NCBI GenBank assembly: GCA_008828725.1
Contig: MEHQ01001556.1
Coordinates: 45,891-109,890 of the forward strand
Length of the DNA: 64,000 nt
From: Saccharina japonica
Taxonomy: Eukaryota > Sar > Phaeophyceae > Laminariales > Laminariaceae
Direction: 5' to 3'
A program made the translations under genes and the position numbers. Below the pieces are notes generated by a model, which was not told the DNA's origin, did not search any database, and saw only the letters and a program-made list of their open reading frames with translations. Positions 50,901 through 60,684 of this stretch are shown piece by piece. How positions within the stretch are numbered: the first letter of the stretch is position 1; the number at the start of each line of letters is the position of its first letter.

Positions 50901-53900
50901 TTCGGGTATGCTCTCTCACGTACTGTAGATGCGGTCGGCTTTGAAAGGTGATATCTTTTCCCGCGAGAGAAATATCTGAAGACCAATCAGCTTGACATGT
51001 TGGTCTCCGGCTGTCGCAGCAAGCCACCCCTTCATCAGTGTAATGTGACATATCATGGTTGTTTCATATTCGACGCTGATGTCAATATGTTGGTGAACCC
51101 GCCACATACATATGCATACCTTTAATCGGTATAGGTTTTGAAGTTTTAAGGTTCGTGGTTCGAAGGCAGCTTGGTGTATTTTATGCCCGACGTAAAGTGT
51201 TGGAAAACGCTTGCGATATGCTCTTGCAGGATGCCAATATAACTTAATAGGCTCATAAAAAAATGATGGTACGCGCTGGGTCCAGGAACAGGCAGGACTC
51301 TACGGCGTCGGAGCCTTGTGTCATTGTTTGTGTGAGTTAAGACACAAACCTAGGCACCCTTCTTGTTGTCCATGGCAATGTGAAAACACGTATACAATGG
51401 CCTTTTTTATTAGTCTTGTTTTTGATCTCAGGGATTAAGTTTAGTAGTTTAAATTCTTTTTGGCCATGTCAGGCCTTAACTAACGTATCAAAAAGACGAA
51501 AAACAACGAGCCTGCACTTATTTAAAGCTGCCACGCAGAACATCCATGTCAACGTGTGTTTTAAAATTCTCGAAACACACGACGCACATTGGTTTGCCCT
51601 GGAATCTTAGTTTCTCTGAAAGGTTTAAAATATATTGAATACATTGTCTCGTACTTTAACAGGCGTTTCTAAACACAGCGTTGTAGGCTACCAGGAAAAC
51701 ACATGTACCATGGACGTCTACCCCGTGTTGAACCGCGGCCATGTTAATACGTTTAGTGTCGAAATACTCGGCGTGTTGATCGATACATGGTCTGAATGTA
51801 ATCCCTATTAGGTACCGGTACGAAGTAGCGCCTCCCAAGCCAATATGAAAGATGTCCCCATCTCTCGAACTTCAACTTCAAAGATGTCTTGCCCTCGCAC
51901 AAGCGGTCATTTGGATGTAGTCAACGTCGAAAATGTTGGCGACATATTGTGTTTCTGGCTGGAAAGAGCTCGTGATCCTATTGTGTCAACCGAACGAGGC
52001 CGAACATCCTAAGCTATCACCGTGCTTATTCGCCGAGGGTGTCTTACACACTTGCATTGTTCGCATAATATATGGCTTGGTTGGTTCTAGTACTTGTTGA
52101 CCTGTCCAGCAGGTGGATGTATGCTATCGAGCCCGACGACAAATCTTTAAACACTGTGCGAGCTTAATTCATTAAACGAAAGACCATAGAGGGCCGGCCA
52201 ACAAAGTTTACGACAGGTAAAAATAACTAGATTCAGTCCCGACCGAATTTCACCAAGACTGGCTCTAACAAATGTAGTATATTTCAATACCGATCTACTG
52301 TCACAATTCGAAACATGTTTTATATGTAACTACTTACGTGGATTAAGGGACGCATGCACCTCGTGCGTGAAGGCAACGATTCACATTTGTCAATATAAGA
52401 GGTTCAGGGGAAGAAGAAACAACTAGAAATATCCTTTCGCGGAGACATTCGAAACACAGAAGTAATTACGTTGTTGAATGCATAATACACAAGACAATTC
52501 GCAGTACCTATGGTTACAACACACGTCGCCACTACTCGTAGCTGGGAATTGGTTGAAAATCATGGCATAACTCGAAACAGCCACAATTGTGTTTATTTGA
52601 AATGCAAGGGGTATTGTTAGAGGGAAACTCGCATGTTAGCGCCCGGAGGCAAATTGCGTCTGTCTGGCGTTCGCATTGAAGACTCTAAATGTTGTAAATA
52701 GTGTCATGAGCATCCAGCTGCACAAGCGCTACGCGGAGCTCGGTTCACGGCCATGCCGCATGAAAACTACGTCATGTCCACCTTATTCGGTGCACCGGCT
52801 CAAACGAAGATATGCACAACAGTCACGCGATGTATCACATTGAGCAAGGCCGATATTCAATAGGCAGCCGCTATCACGCCGCTAGGGCTGACGGCAATTT
52901 TTCATTTTGCGAAGCATATTGTATGCAAACGAATGGAGCGCCTGTATACGAGGATGGTTTGAGGTGTTGAGATAATGGCCTCGCGAGCTGGTCTACGAGC
53001 ACAAGGGGAGGGCAATCGTTAGCCGTCTCTATGTGAGTTAATATTGTTGTTCTGTTTTTCACTTCATCGAGGCAACCGCATTATTAAAACGCGATGGTTT
53101 GTCGTCTTCATCGCGACCAAGCTAATATTCAATGGGCAACTGTTTTCTGGGCACTAGCACTGAAAGTAAGGGTTCGATTGCTGAAGTGTTTTGCACACAA
53201 ATAATCGAAGCACCGGTTCATGAAAACTGTTCTAAGTCGTTCACATTAGTAGCCGCAAAAGCTGAGTATACACTACGAGGGAAGGGCAACCGTAAATACT
53301 ATATATGTGAATGAACTTTGATTTAAAGTTTCCTCTTCTTCGAGGTGACCGCATTGGAAACGTCAACGGCTTGTCGGCTTCATCGCGGCGGCTAGTAGTC
53401 AATGGGCAACCTTTCTCCAGACACTAGCGTTGAGGGTAAGTATTTGTTTTGCGGATTTTATTGTACGCGAATGATAGCAGAACCTGTGGATGAGTACCGT
53501 TTAAGTCGTCTACTTCAGTATCCTCAGCGGCTGAGTCCACACTTGTAGGGAAGGGCACTCGTAGGTCGTGCACATGTGACTAAACCTTCCTATTCTGGTT
53601 TCCTCTTCTTCGTCACAACCACAACTAATGCGCCAACGTCTTGTCGACATTTTTGCAGCGTGTACACAAATGAAATGGCAACAAGCAGTTTTATCGACAA
53701 TAGATCTGCAGGCTTGTTTGAATTGTCGGGAAGTTATTTCACGACAATTATTAAAGCGCATGCATGTGAACGAGGATGGATGAAGGGATTCGAGTGAGTG
53801 GCTCCATAAGTTGGTCTTTACCATGAGGAAAGGGCAGTCGCAAGTCGTCTATATGTACTACAGTAGATAACTATAAATAGCTGGTTTCCACTCTTTCGAG

Positions 53901-54241
53901 ACCATTGCTTGTGAAGCGGTAACGTTTTCCCGGCTTTTTCGCTAAAGGTAGTTAATCGTAATATGGTCAACGCTGAACCGGGCTGGCTGCTCGACTGCCA
54001 GATTACGAGCCTTTCCTTGAAACGTTCTTTTTTACAAGTACGTTCGGATTTGTCTGATTTGCGTGGGGATCACCTGCCACGTCCAAACAATATCCCCCTC
54101 GACGTCGATCTTGAAAGCTCCTCTATCATAAGATCCAGCATTTGTACCGTTCAAGTCCCCACGGGTGTTGCCTGCAAACACGTAGGTTCCATTTGAACCG
54201 ATTGCTGCACCGCGAATAGAGTCGTCCGCCAATGTTCCTGT
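38643..54241 (-). CDS. SBBP beta-propeller receptor kinase (TKL family), multi-exon, N-terminus not found
   Basis: Twelve exons join in frame: 54241-54074, 50732-50592, 50179-50012, 49295-49128, 45971-45804, 45062-44895, 44720-43542, 42597-42448, 41488-41306, 41033-40632, 39427-39311 and 38909-38643, giving 1,092 residues and a stop. All introns are GT/AG and phase 0. Order of domains: six SBBP blades, a weak seventh blade, a Ser/Thr/Pro stalk, one transmembrane helix, a helical bundle resembling the MLKL N-terminal domain, then a complete protein kinase. Several N-x-S/T sites in the blades fit an extracellular location. The kinase keeps GKGGFG, the AAAK lysine, HGDLKSPN, ADFG and AAPE, so it should be active; HGDLKSPN is typical of TKL kinases. 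Inferred role: plasma-membrane receptor whose propeller binds an unknown ligand. A signal-peptide exon must lie upstream of 54241 but was not recognised. The intron between the first two exons is 3.3 kb. Confidence 0.88.
39311..39427 (-). CDS. Receptor kinase exon: activation segment
   Basis: A 117-nt, phase 0/0 exon of 39 residues from IADFGTSKWMRLSNSTG to SFAWAAPE. It holds DFG, several Ser/Thr/Tyr that could be phosphorylated, and the APE motif. Acceptor TTTAG, donor GAG|GTGAAT. Isolating the whole activation segment on one symmetric exon is unusual. Confidence 0.88.
40632..41033 (-). CDS. Receptor kinase exon: kinase N-lobe and catalytic loop
   Basis: A 402-nt, phase 0/0 exon of 134 residues. 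It carries the C-helix (AFWRELQAMIRLRSPH, with the conserved Glu), the hinge LILVMELLAGGDLHALL and the catalytic loop VHGDLKSPNVLF, ending GRAK. H-G-D in place of H-R-D is common in TKL kinases. The donor is AAG|GTGAAC. Confidence 0.9.
41306..41488 (-). CDS. Receptor kinase exon: juxta-kinase region and G-loop
   Basis: A 183-nt, phase 0/0 exon of 61 residues. It starts RSKPASAAMLMLEARRSRRQ and leads into the first kinase strand, VTVTDELLGKGGFGTVFM, ending ADYNGWNAAAK; the final lysine is the ATP-anchoring VAIK lysine. Acceptor CCGCAG, donor AAG|GTGAGA. Confidence 0.9.
42006..42245 (-). repeat. SINE-like dispersed repeat, copy 3, in a receptor-kinase intron
   Basis: Best copy: GACGGGGCTCCTTAAGCCCA, GGTCGGGTATCGAACTCATC, ACACATGGTGCATCTCTAGC. 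On the minus strand GAGTTCGATACCCGACCC matches the tRNA B-box pattern. It sits in the intron between the exons at 42,448 and 41,488. Confidence 0.5.
42448..42597 (-). CDS. Receptor kinase exon: second half of MLKL/HeLo-like helical bundle
   Basis: A 150-nt, phase 0/0 exon of 50 residues: DVRDAVSDLVDIFKAYQSKG, then RLSQVIMSTLFKRRQDEAEA and a last helix to GRLH. The donor is CAT|GTGAGA. With the 71 residues before it, this makes a helical region of about 120 residues. Its pattern (long amphipathic helices, an I-P-G-V turn, then a 'K.S.L...L' basic helix and a D/E-rich helix) resembles the N-terminal bundle of MLKL-type kinases and the plant MCAfunc/HeLo-like regions. The homology is judged by eye and needs a profile search. 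The acceptor, TTGAG, is weak. Confidence 0.75.
43542..44720 (-). CDS. Receptor kinase exon: blade 7, stalk, transmembrane helix, start of helical bundle
   Basis: This 1,179-nt exon encodes 393 residues; acceptor TTCCACCAG, donor GAG|GTAGGT. Residues 1-48 keep an SBBP outline (NGSTGADIAK, LLLGATTGAWAAD, GGSDFVAIMLD), giving a seventh, degenerate blade. Residues about 50-153 are rich in Ser, Thr and Pro and look like an O-glycosylated stalk. Residues about 156-178 form a hydrophobic helix followed by RRRAR, a stop-transfer signal that places the rest in the cytosol. Residues about 190-320 are polar and probably disordered. Residues 323-393 (SVTQAVLEAAQELARM, then IPGVAEVAGFVIILVN and GMIKRCRTVMILLQRA) are amphipathic helices that continue into the next exon. 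The longest open frame on the other strand is a shadow. Confidence 0.88.
44895..45062 (-). CDS. Receptor kinase exon: SBBP blade 6
   Basis: A 168-nt, phase 0/0 exon from GGTAETDVLIGIVAG to VWRWQ, with acceptor GCGCAG and donor CAG|GTGATT. It contains SVVLAGYTLGVW and DFAAVKLDENG. The intron to the next exon is only 174 bases, the shortest in the gene. Confidence 0.86.
45804..45971 (-). CDS. Receptor kinase exon: SBBP blade 5
   Basis: A 168-nt, phase 0/0 exon from AGTTYHDTFRAVAIG to VWAWQ, with acceptor GATAG and donor CAG|GTGAAC. It contains SVFLAGDTLGDWSG and DFCASKLDSDGNE. Its single cysteine is not shared with the other blades. Confidence 0.86.
49128..49295 (-). CDS. Receptor kinase exon: SBBP blade 4
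   Basis: A 168-nt, phase 0/0 exon from DGTTAADNIEAAAVG to VWRWQ, with acceptor CGACAG and donor CAG|GTATGT. The inner strands read SLVFAGRTEGDWHG and DFAALKIDSD. N-G-S occurs twice. Confidence 0.86.
50012..50179 (-). CDS. Receptor kinase exon: SBBP blade 3
   Basis: A 168-nt, phase 0/0 exon from EGTSGDDLVYALAMM to LIWTWQ, with donor CAG|GTAATA. It is the cleanest match to the SBBP consensus in the window: GSTILAGS, then GGDWNGTN, then DFAASKLDVNGK. The acceptor is AAG rather than CAG, the only weak border of this exon. Confidence 0.87.
50592..50732 (-). CDS. Receptor kinase exon: shortened SBBP blade 2
   Basis: This 141-nt exon (47 codons, phase 0) begins DGTEVSDLVSALAM, has the VVIVGS strand and ends MWKWE at the donor GAG|GTGAGA. 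Aligned with its neighbours it lacks nine residues of the loop that reads DWNGTN in the next blade, so GGGF passes almost directly to MGTKLDVDG. The missing length is a multiple of three and the frame stays open, so the blade is probably still translated. A cassette exon is also possible. Confidence 0.82.
52790..53900. repeat. Four diverged tandem units of about 270 bp in the first large intron
   Basis: A phrase of the type GGGAAGGGCAACCGTAAATA followed by a TATGTG-like word occurs near 53,003, 53,278, 53,548 and 53,825. Each unit also has CTTCATCGAGGCAACCGCAT- and AATGGGCAACTGTTTTCTGG-type phrases. The units lie in the 3.3-kb intron between blade exons 1 and 2 and are about 70% alike. Confidence 0.65.
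54074..54241 (-). CDS. Receptor kinase exon: SBBP blade 1
   Basis: This 168-nt exon (56 codons, phase 0 at both ends) runs from TGTLADDSIRGAAIG to a final WTWQ. The acceptor reads TTTGCAG and the donor CAG|GTGATC. It fits the SBBP repeat: an acidic start, a hydrophobic strand ending in FAG, an NGTNAGS loop, a K-I-D strand and a closing W. N-G-T occurs twice, giving two possible N-glycosylation sites. It is the most upstream blade found and may follow a signal-peptide exon directly. Confidence 0.85.
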
Positions 54242-54874
54242 CTGCAAAGCAAATGAAGTACGAGTACACGTCCATAAAGGGAAGCTCAACACTTTGTTAG
54301 ATAACAGACAACTAACCGAATTGATTTTACCACTTTATTTTGCGCACCTTATGTCGATGAAATCTCACTGTCGTGATCGGTATGAATACCCTTGACAGAT
54401 ATGCGCATTTTCACTTGAAAATTAAAATGTGGAAATGATAACGCACGGCTGGCAGCTTGATTTGAATTATGGTATTGACTAAAATTGGGGCCACGCTTGC
54501 AGCACCAGTTCGAGCTTATCGGTGTTTGACTGCGAATCATTAGTGCAGTTGTCTCCCGAGGTCGACTGAAAAAGGTCACACCATGTACCCAAACTTTATT
54601 TGCACCGAAACTGGATCGAATCCAATTCGTGCGAATATAGTTTAGGATGAACCAAATAATATTGCGCGACAAGCACGCTTGTCGCTGGCCTTAGTGGTGT
54701 ATACTCGAACTTATGATTTCATGTTGAAGTGGGAGGCGCCCTATAGCGCCGATAGGCACCTGTCCAAAACCCCTGGACTGTTCAGGACACCGAAAATGCG
54801 CGAACTGTACTGGTACTGGCACTGCCACTAGTTCCTCTACGTGATAGCCCAATGGTGGCGGTACGTGCCACGCC

Positions 54875-55823
54875 CAGTGTTGTGAACCGAAAATGAAAAT
54901 GGACTCGGTCGGTTTTTCGTTTCTCACCGAAAAGTCGGTCGGTTTCGGTCGTTTTTTTTTTTAAACCGAAAAAAAACGAAACCGAAACCGAAAATGTTCG
55001 GTCGGTTTTTCGGTCGGTTTCCCAACTAAACTAGCCAATTGGTCTACATTTCGCAGGGTTCGGTGCGCATGTGTTGGCATAATGTGACGGTATGGTGTCA
55101 AGTGTCCCTCCTGCAGTACCTGCGTCTGCTGCGCCACACACACGGTACAGGACGACATGCATATTTATAATCTGCAGCCGACAATAGCTACAGGTACAGC
55201 AGTGTTTTTGCACGGCACAGGAATGGCGCAGGTCGGGCACAGAGCTCGATCCTTGTCGGCATGGCGGAGCCAGCCGTGTTTCTTGTAAAGAACACAGTTC
55301 GACTGTCTGCAGGTCACGAAGCCTGCCGCCGCCTTTGACGCTGCAACTCGACCACCGAGAGGCTTGCTCACAACCTTCACGGTATCATCGTCCGTGCTCT
55401 CCACTTCCACCTCCCCTTTGCCTGCACCCGCCTCTGCCTCCGGCACAAGGTCAGAGTCAGCACTGCCGCCTGAACCGGACATGGCTATCCTTCGCAATCT
55501 CGCGACGCACTGCTGTACCCTGTACCGCTGTACCCCGTGCCCTGTGCGACTGCTGTTGCTGCTGCTGCGGGCTGTGTGCTATGTGCTGGGTGCTGTGTGC
55601 GTATCAGATGTCCATACATAACTGGGTTTCCATGTAGATATGTAGGCGTTATTGACTTAGGGGACGGGGAAAAAAAAAACCGACCGAAAAAAACCGAGTC
55701 GGTTTTTCGGTTTCGTTTTTTTTTTCAAACCGAAAAACCGAAAAAAAACTCGGCTTTCGGTCGGGAAAAACCGAAAAAAACCGACCGAAAAAAACGACTT
55801 TCGGCTATCGGTTCACAACACTG
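54875..55823. mobile_element. hAT-type non-autonomous element with perfect 8-bp target duplication
   Basis: The ends are CAGTGTTGTGAACCGA and its exact inverse. GCCACGCC is duplicated perfectly on both sides (54,867-54,874 and 55,824-55,831), which is diagnostic of hAT elements and indicates a fairly recent insertion. Both sub-terminal regions are packed with ACCGAAAA / TCGGTTTTT motifs in both orientations, as hAT transposases require. It carries one coding remnant on the minus strand (55,165-55,482). Confidence 0.88.
55165..55482 (-). pseudogene. Zinc-finger N-terminal fragment inside the hAT element
   Basis: The frame starts MSGSGGSADSDLVPEAEAGA, is acidic for about 40 residues, then reads FVTCRQSNCVLYKKHGWLRH and ends with CPTCAIPVPCKN. 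The C-C-H-C-C spacing suggests a zinc finger, as found at the N-terminus of hAT transposases (BED-like). No RNase-H/hATC catalytic domain follows before the element ends. A captured host exon is the alternative. Confidence 0.45.
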
Positions 55824-56016
55824 GCCACGCCATTTTACCAGCATACCTCAGGACACAAGTCATTCCTGCGCAGAGTAGGGATACCGGCAATGTTGAAGGT
55901 CTGACAACCTCTAAAGGCTGCCTATACTGCAGCTACTCGTAGTCAATGACATTTGTTTTTCTATGTGACATACATAGGTGTCAGTGCCTAGGAAATGCCA
56001 CAGTACAAAACATAAA

Positions 56017-56838
56017 GGGCAACTGCCAAAATCAGGTATACCTGATCCATATGAGCCAAAATCAGGTATATACTTAAACCAAGTAAAAAACGCACGCCAC
56101 GAACGGTGTTTTTCAGGACGTTTTGGATGTGAGAAATAATCAAACATACTTTTGAATTTGCGCCTGAACAGCAGAATGATAGCGAAAGTGTGTATCCTCC
56201 AAACTCTTGATTAATGTTGCATGTCATTTTCAGTACGAGTATTAATATCTGTCGTATGGTTCCATTGATTTCGTGATCACACCCAACCCTACGACGTGTA
56301 TTTCCGTACTTGTACCATGTACGTAAGTATGTGCATAGTCGAAGCCTGACAGCCTGACAGCATACGAACAAAACATCGAGTTAGTTTGCGACTGAACTGC
56401 TCGCTTTCCGTACTATTAATACTACTGCGTCAACAAGCAGGAGTACTTAATATATTACAACAGGTCCATTGTGCTGTATGCGCGCGTATGATACGTTCTG
56501 TAGTCATCGCAGGTCCATTGTGCTGTATGCGCGCGTATGATATGTTCTGTAGTCGTTGTGGCGGGTCGTATGTACGTAGTGTGGTGATGTCTTCGTGCCC
56601 GTATAGGAGACAGTGTACGTATGACCTCTGGTGGGCTCAAAATTTGATAAATTCAGTTGAAAGCTAAACAAAGTAGACAAATCCAGGTGTACCGGACAAT
56701 TTCATGCCAAAATCAGGTACGATGTGAGGCTGGCCAATGAAAGGTGTCCTCCGTAGCGTGTGATTTGTACTTGGTTTTCGTGTAGTACCTGTTTTGGGCA
56801 CCAGAGTGACCAGGCGCACCTGATTTTGGCTAAAGCCC
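56017..56838. mobile_element. MULE-like non-autonomous TIR element, copy B
   Basis: It has the same ends as copy A: GGGCAACTGCCAAAATCAGG at the left and GGGCTTTAGCCAAAATCAGG from the right, each followed by a second GCCAAAATCAGGTA-type motif and an ACCAAGTA stretch. Flanking 9-mers AAACATAAA and AAAAGTAAA agree at 7 of 9. Inside is a 49-bp direct duplication (56,461-56,558). No coding capacity was seen. Confidence 0.65.
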
Positions 56839-57043
56839 AAAAGTAAACCCAATGAGCTGCAATGAGGGGAAACGACAAGCGCCGTTGGGAGGATATAGAG
56901 GCATACATTCATGTTTTCAACTTGAAGTAGACCTCAAGCACACTTACGTACTGCTGTACGTGTTGTGAAAATGACAGGTCGGTGTGCTACAGCAAGGGTG
57001 ATGAATATTTCGCGGTGCGTAATATAAACAAGTGCAAATGATA

Positions 57044-57386
57044 AAAGTGTTCGGCGAGCCAAGGGTGCACAAAAAAAAACGTTATCGACACCACCCACCC
57101 CTCCCCCCCCCTATATTGGAGGGAAGAAACCGGACCTTTGTGATCCCAGAAAACGATAAGTCAAGTTTTTTTTTAATCAGCCCCCCCCCCCCCCCCGACC
57201 AGCGAAACAAAAATGGGGGGGGTCTCTAAAACCAAGTAAAAAAAGGGAACACAAAACGAAAAAAAAAATGTTTCCGGCACATTTCGTCCTGTGATCACAG
57301 CGATCCGGTTTGTTTTTCATTCTGACCTTCCTAGGTGTGTGGTGTCGTTTTTTTTTTTTTTTGTGCACCCTTGGGCGAGCTGGTGT
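57044..57386. mobile_element. Foldback element, copy 2, more diverged
   Basis: Outer arms are CCAAGGGTGCACAAAAAAAA and the inverse GTGCACCCTTGG. Inside, GACACCAC, GGACCTTTGTGATC and the right-arm GATCACAGCGATCC match in inverted order. AAACCAAGT and GACCCCCCC-type centre motifs and the GTGATC motif link it to the 63-kb copy. A run of 19 C interrupts the centre. Confidence 0.55.
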
Positions 57387-58454
57387 TTTCATAAAAATTC
57401 ATGTAGCCCATATATCTTCATGCGGCGGGCCGTTACTTTTTGGACATAATTATTTACCATATGTGCGATCACAGGCAAATCACAATTGTATGCACACAAG
57501 AAAATGATATGCTACACTATGAACCTGCACTGTGCGTTGCTGTCCCCCCCTCCCCCCGTCCTCATATTGACATAACAAGGTAATGACTCGCAGCGTGTCT
57601 TCCTGGAGCACAGGATTGCAGGCTTACGCCGCGGTTATTGTCGTTCTAACATATTGCAGTTAGAAAGCCCTATATAATTTGTCTCTCATATCGCGTGCCT
57701 GGCGTGGACTTCGTGCGCGCATTGTATTGTAGAACGTTGCCAATGTGTTCGCTGTACAGGACATGGTGTGGTTGACATTATGATGATGCGTGTAGATAGG
57801 ATATGCCTCTGAAAAGCAAGATGACAGAGGGGACATCGAAGTGACTGGGATTGTTTTTTGCTAAAACGGAGATACAACGTTTGTTAACCACTTAAGAACT
57901 GGTTCCATGTATTTGGGGAAAAACTACTTGGAATTAGTGTGGGATACGTTTTTCAGTTCTGAATGGGTTGAGGCGCTTATATCGCCAGTGTGGGGAGAAG
58001 ACTGCTCGCAAAAATCGACAAAGGGAGAAGAAGAGAAGAGGAGAAGCGAAGAGAAGCAAAGGAGACCAAATGAGAAGCATACCGATATCGGAAACCCGTA
58101 CAAAACCGCATTGTACGGCTCACGACATCTCCGTGGGGTCTCACGTCGGAACTCATCCTACAGAGTTCATCTGCTCGTTTCAAATACTGTACATAGACAA
58201 CAATAGATATATGACGTTTGTATACATACCTATATAAAAAGCATTCACACATATCACAGATATAAAGGCACCACAGAGAAGTACAAGGTGAAAATTGACA
58301 GAGGCAGCAAGGCGGTGTGGAGAAAGGGGGCTGGGAGAGGCAGTCGTCGGCGAGGAAAGTAACGAAGGGGGCGAAGGGGTGCAGCGATACAAAGCCGCTG
58401 GGAGAATAGCAGGAGAGCATGCGAGTAAGAGAGGCAGGGACCGCAGATGAGACG

Positions 58455-58502
58455 GGGAAGAAAGGCCCGCTGTGTGACCCCGGATATGGGCTACGATCGT
58501 GA
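58455..58502. repeat. Short dispersed repeat (three copies)
   Basis: GCCCGCTGTGTGACCCCGGA followed by TATGGGCTACGA recurs at 59,363-59,400 (GCCTGCTGTGTGACCCCAGA, TATGAGTTACGA) and 63,866-63,900 (GCCTACTTTGTGACCCCGAA, TCTGAGTTACGA). The bases before it are purine-rich GAGGAGG in each case. Confidence 0.5.
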
Positions 58503-60332
58503 GCGGGACTGAAAACCCCACGGTGGCCATATTGCTGAGAGAGCGTTGCGTGGTTTGGCGCAATTCGACGGTGGTACGAGCTGGTCCGGCCGAGACGATA
58601 TTGCTGTATTCGCCAGCTTTTTCCCAGCTCAATTTTGCGAGTTTGGAACTGAAACTTTGCATAGAGCTTCATTAGAGTACAACCGAACGACTCAAAGCGG
58701 GTCTTTTTTATTGTTTTGAAAAGGCGGACCTATATGGCCGTTTCAAGAAAAACACAGATCACGTTTTCGCAAATATTTAGGGAAAAAAAACAAAAACAAA
58801 AAATACCCGCTTTGAAGCTGTAGACGAAAGCGATGCGAACCACGTGGGGAAAAACAAATCGAAAAAAACGAAAAATTGGGCTGGGAAATCCATTTTTCGT
58901 GTCAAACATCATAACATCTTGAATTTGTATTGCGGATACTAGACACGTCATATCTCCTGATATACAATGAATTAGGGGATGGTGAGGATATCGACCGTCT
59001 TGTCATGCCTCAAGGAATGTTCACACCAAGAATCGGCCTCATCCGCTGTCCAATGGTTTCGGACTTTCGTACCGAATTTAGTATCGAGACAACCCCCGTA
59101 AGTGTCGGGATTTGCTCAACATGATGTTTCTCGACGAAAACAACTCGGATTCGAAAAATTCTGACGTCTGCATATGCGCTGCAGGCCTGGGAACACTGCT
59201 GTAAAATTTGGAGTCCTAGTATTTCCAAACGCTTGCGGAAACGATAATAGAACGAAAATCAATTTTACGGCTGGACCAGCTCGTAGTCGACAAGGGACGA
59301 AAGAGCTGCAACATGTTCGTTATTCAAAAGTACGGCACGAGCCACAGTGAGGAGGGGGGAGGAGGGCCTGCTGTGTGACCCCAGATATGAGTTACGACTT
59401 TAGTATATACGTATATACGTGAAACGAATGAACCGATGTAAGTGGAGAGCAGATGTGACCACATAGCTGGTACCTCTCTAGGATGGAGAATTGACACGTA
59501 CTCTGTGTTTGCTGGGTACCCACGTGTAGAACAGAAGGTATAACGTGAAGAACACACACCCCCTGTAAAATCGAGTGAATATACCATAGCGTATCAACCA
59601 GCGTATCGACTACATAAATTCGGCTCTTCCAGCAATCCCTGCTTCTCTGTGAGAACGGTGATCGATCCCGTGGAGAGATTTCATGCCGTTCGGAGATTCA
59701 TCCAGCTAGACGGTAATAAGGTTGTGGCGATAACGCAATGCTGCGCGTATAGCATGTTCTGTAATCCATACATGAATATGTGTCGTCGCACGTTTTGTGT
59801 GTGTTGTCTTCGTTATTTCTACCCAATTACGGTATACGATAGGCCCTAGCCTTTCAGGCATGCCTGAAAAAATGCCTGAACTACTGTTTCTGAAACAGGA
59901 GTGCCTGGACTACTGTTTTCGTGCCTATCTTGCCTATATTTTGCCAAGCACGCGTAAGGCACGCTTACAGGCATTTAAGGCACAACAAAATAACGCCGTT
60001 AGTCTGTAACTCCCAAAATCAGGGGAAAGAGGATTTTGGTTTAGGGCGTAACCGACACCCACACCGCAGCGCACAGCCCATAGCTCTCTGATAAAGGGGA
60101 CATTGCGATACCAATGAATGCAACAAGCAAACCCTAACCGACCAGCACCTGGTGATCCCACACAAGGTTCGGCAGCGATATACTTGAGTGGCTGTCCGAG
60201 CAGCTTGCCCGTAGCAGCAGCAGCAGGAGAAGCAGCAAAGGGTTCCACATGCAGCAAAACGTTCCTGCATATTGTAGACTGAATCGCTCTGGCGGCGCCA
60301 CTTTGCAGGCACATGGTACGTATACTCGTATA

Positions 60333-60684
60333 GTACAGGACACCTAATAAGAAATAGGGAATCTAGCCCAGGCTGGATTTCTGATTTTAGCGGGGGTGCT
60401 TTCCACACAAATTTCAATAGAATACTCCCGAATTTCTTGTTTTCCTTTAAATCTCAGGCTGGATTTCTTATTATCCTGTTTCTTATCAGGCGGACTGTAC
60501 TGCCATAGTAGTACAGTACCGGACACCTGATAAGAAACAAGAAATATGGTCGAGGCTGGATTTCTTATTTGAGAGAGGGTGCTTTCTACACTAATTCCAA
60601 GTCAACGACTCCCGAATTTCTTATTTCCCCCTAAATCTCAGCCTGGATTTATTATCAACCTGTTTCTTATTAGGGGTCCTGTAC
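60333..60684. mobile_element. Two adjacent MITE copies
   Basis: Copy 1 (60,333-60,500) and copy 2 (60,511-60,684) lie head to tail. Each starts GTACAG...ACACCTRATAAGAAA and ends with the inverse TTTCTTAT...CTGTAC, and both share GCTGGATTTCTTATT and ACTCCCGAATTTCTT inside. They are about 170 bp each and non-coding. Confidence 0.65.

Noticed and set aside
57977-58672. 231-codon minus-strand frame
   Set aside because: Low-complexity Ser/Leu/Arg at the end, overlaps one of the dispersed GTGTGACCCC repeats, and no domain is recognisable.
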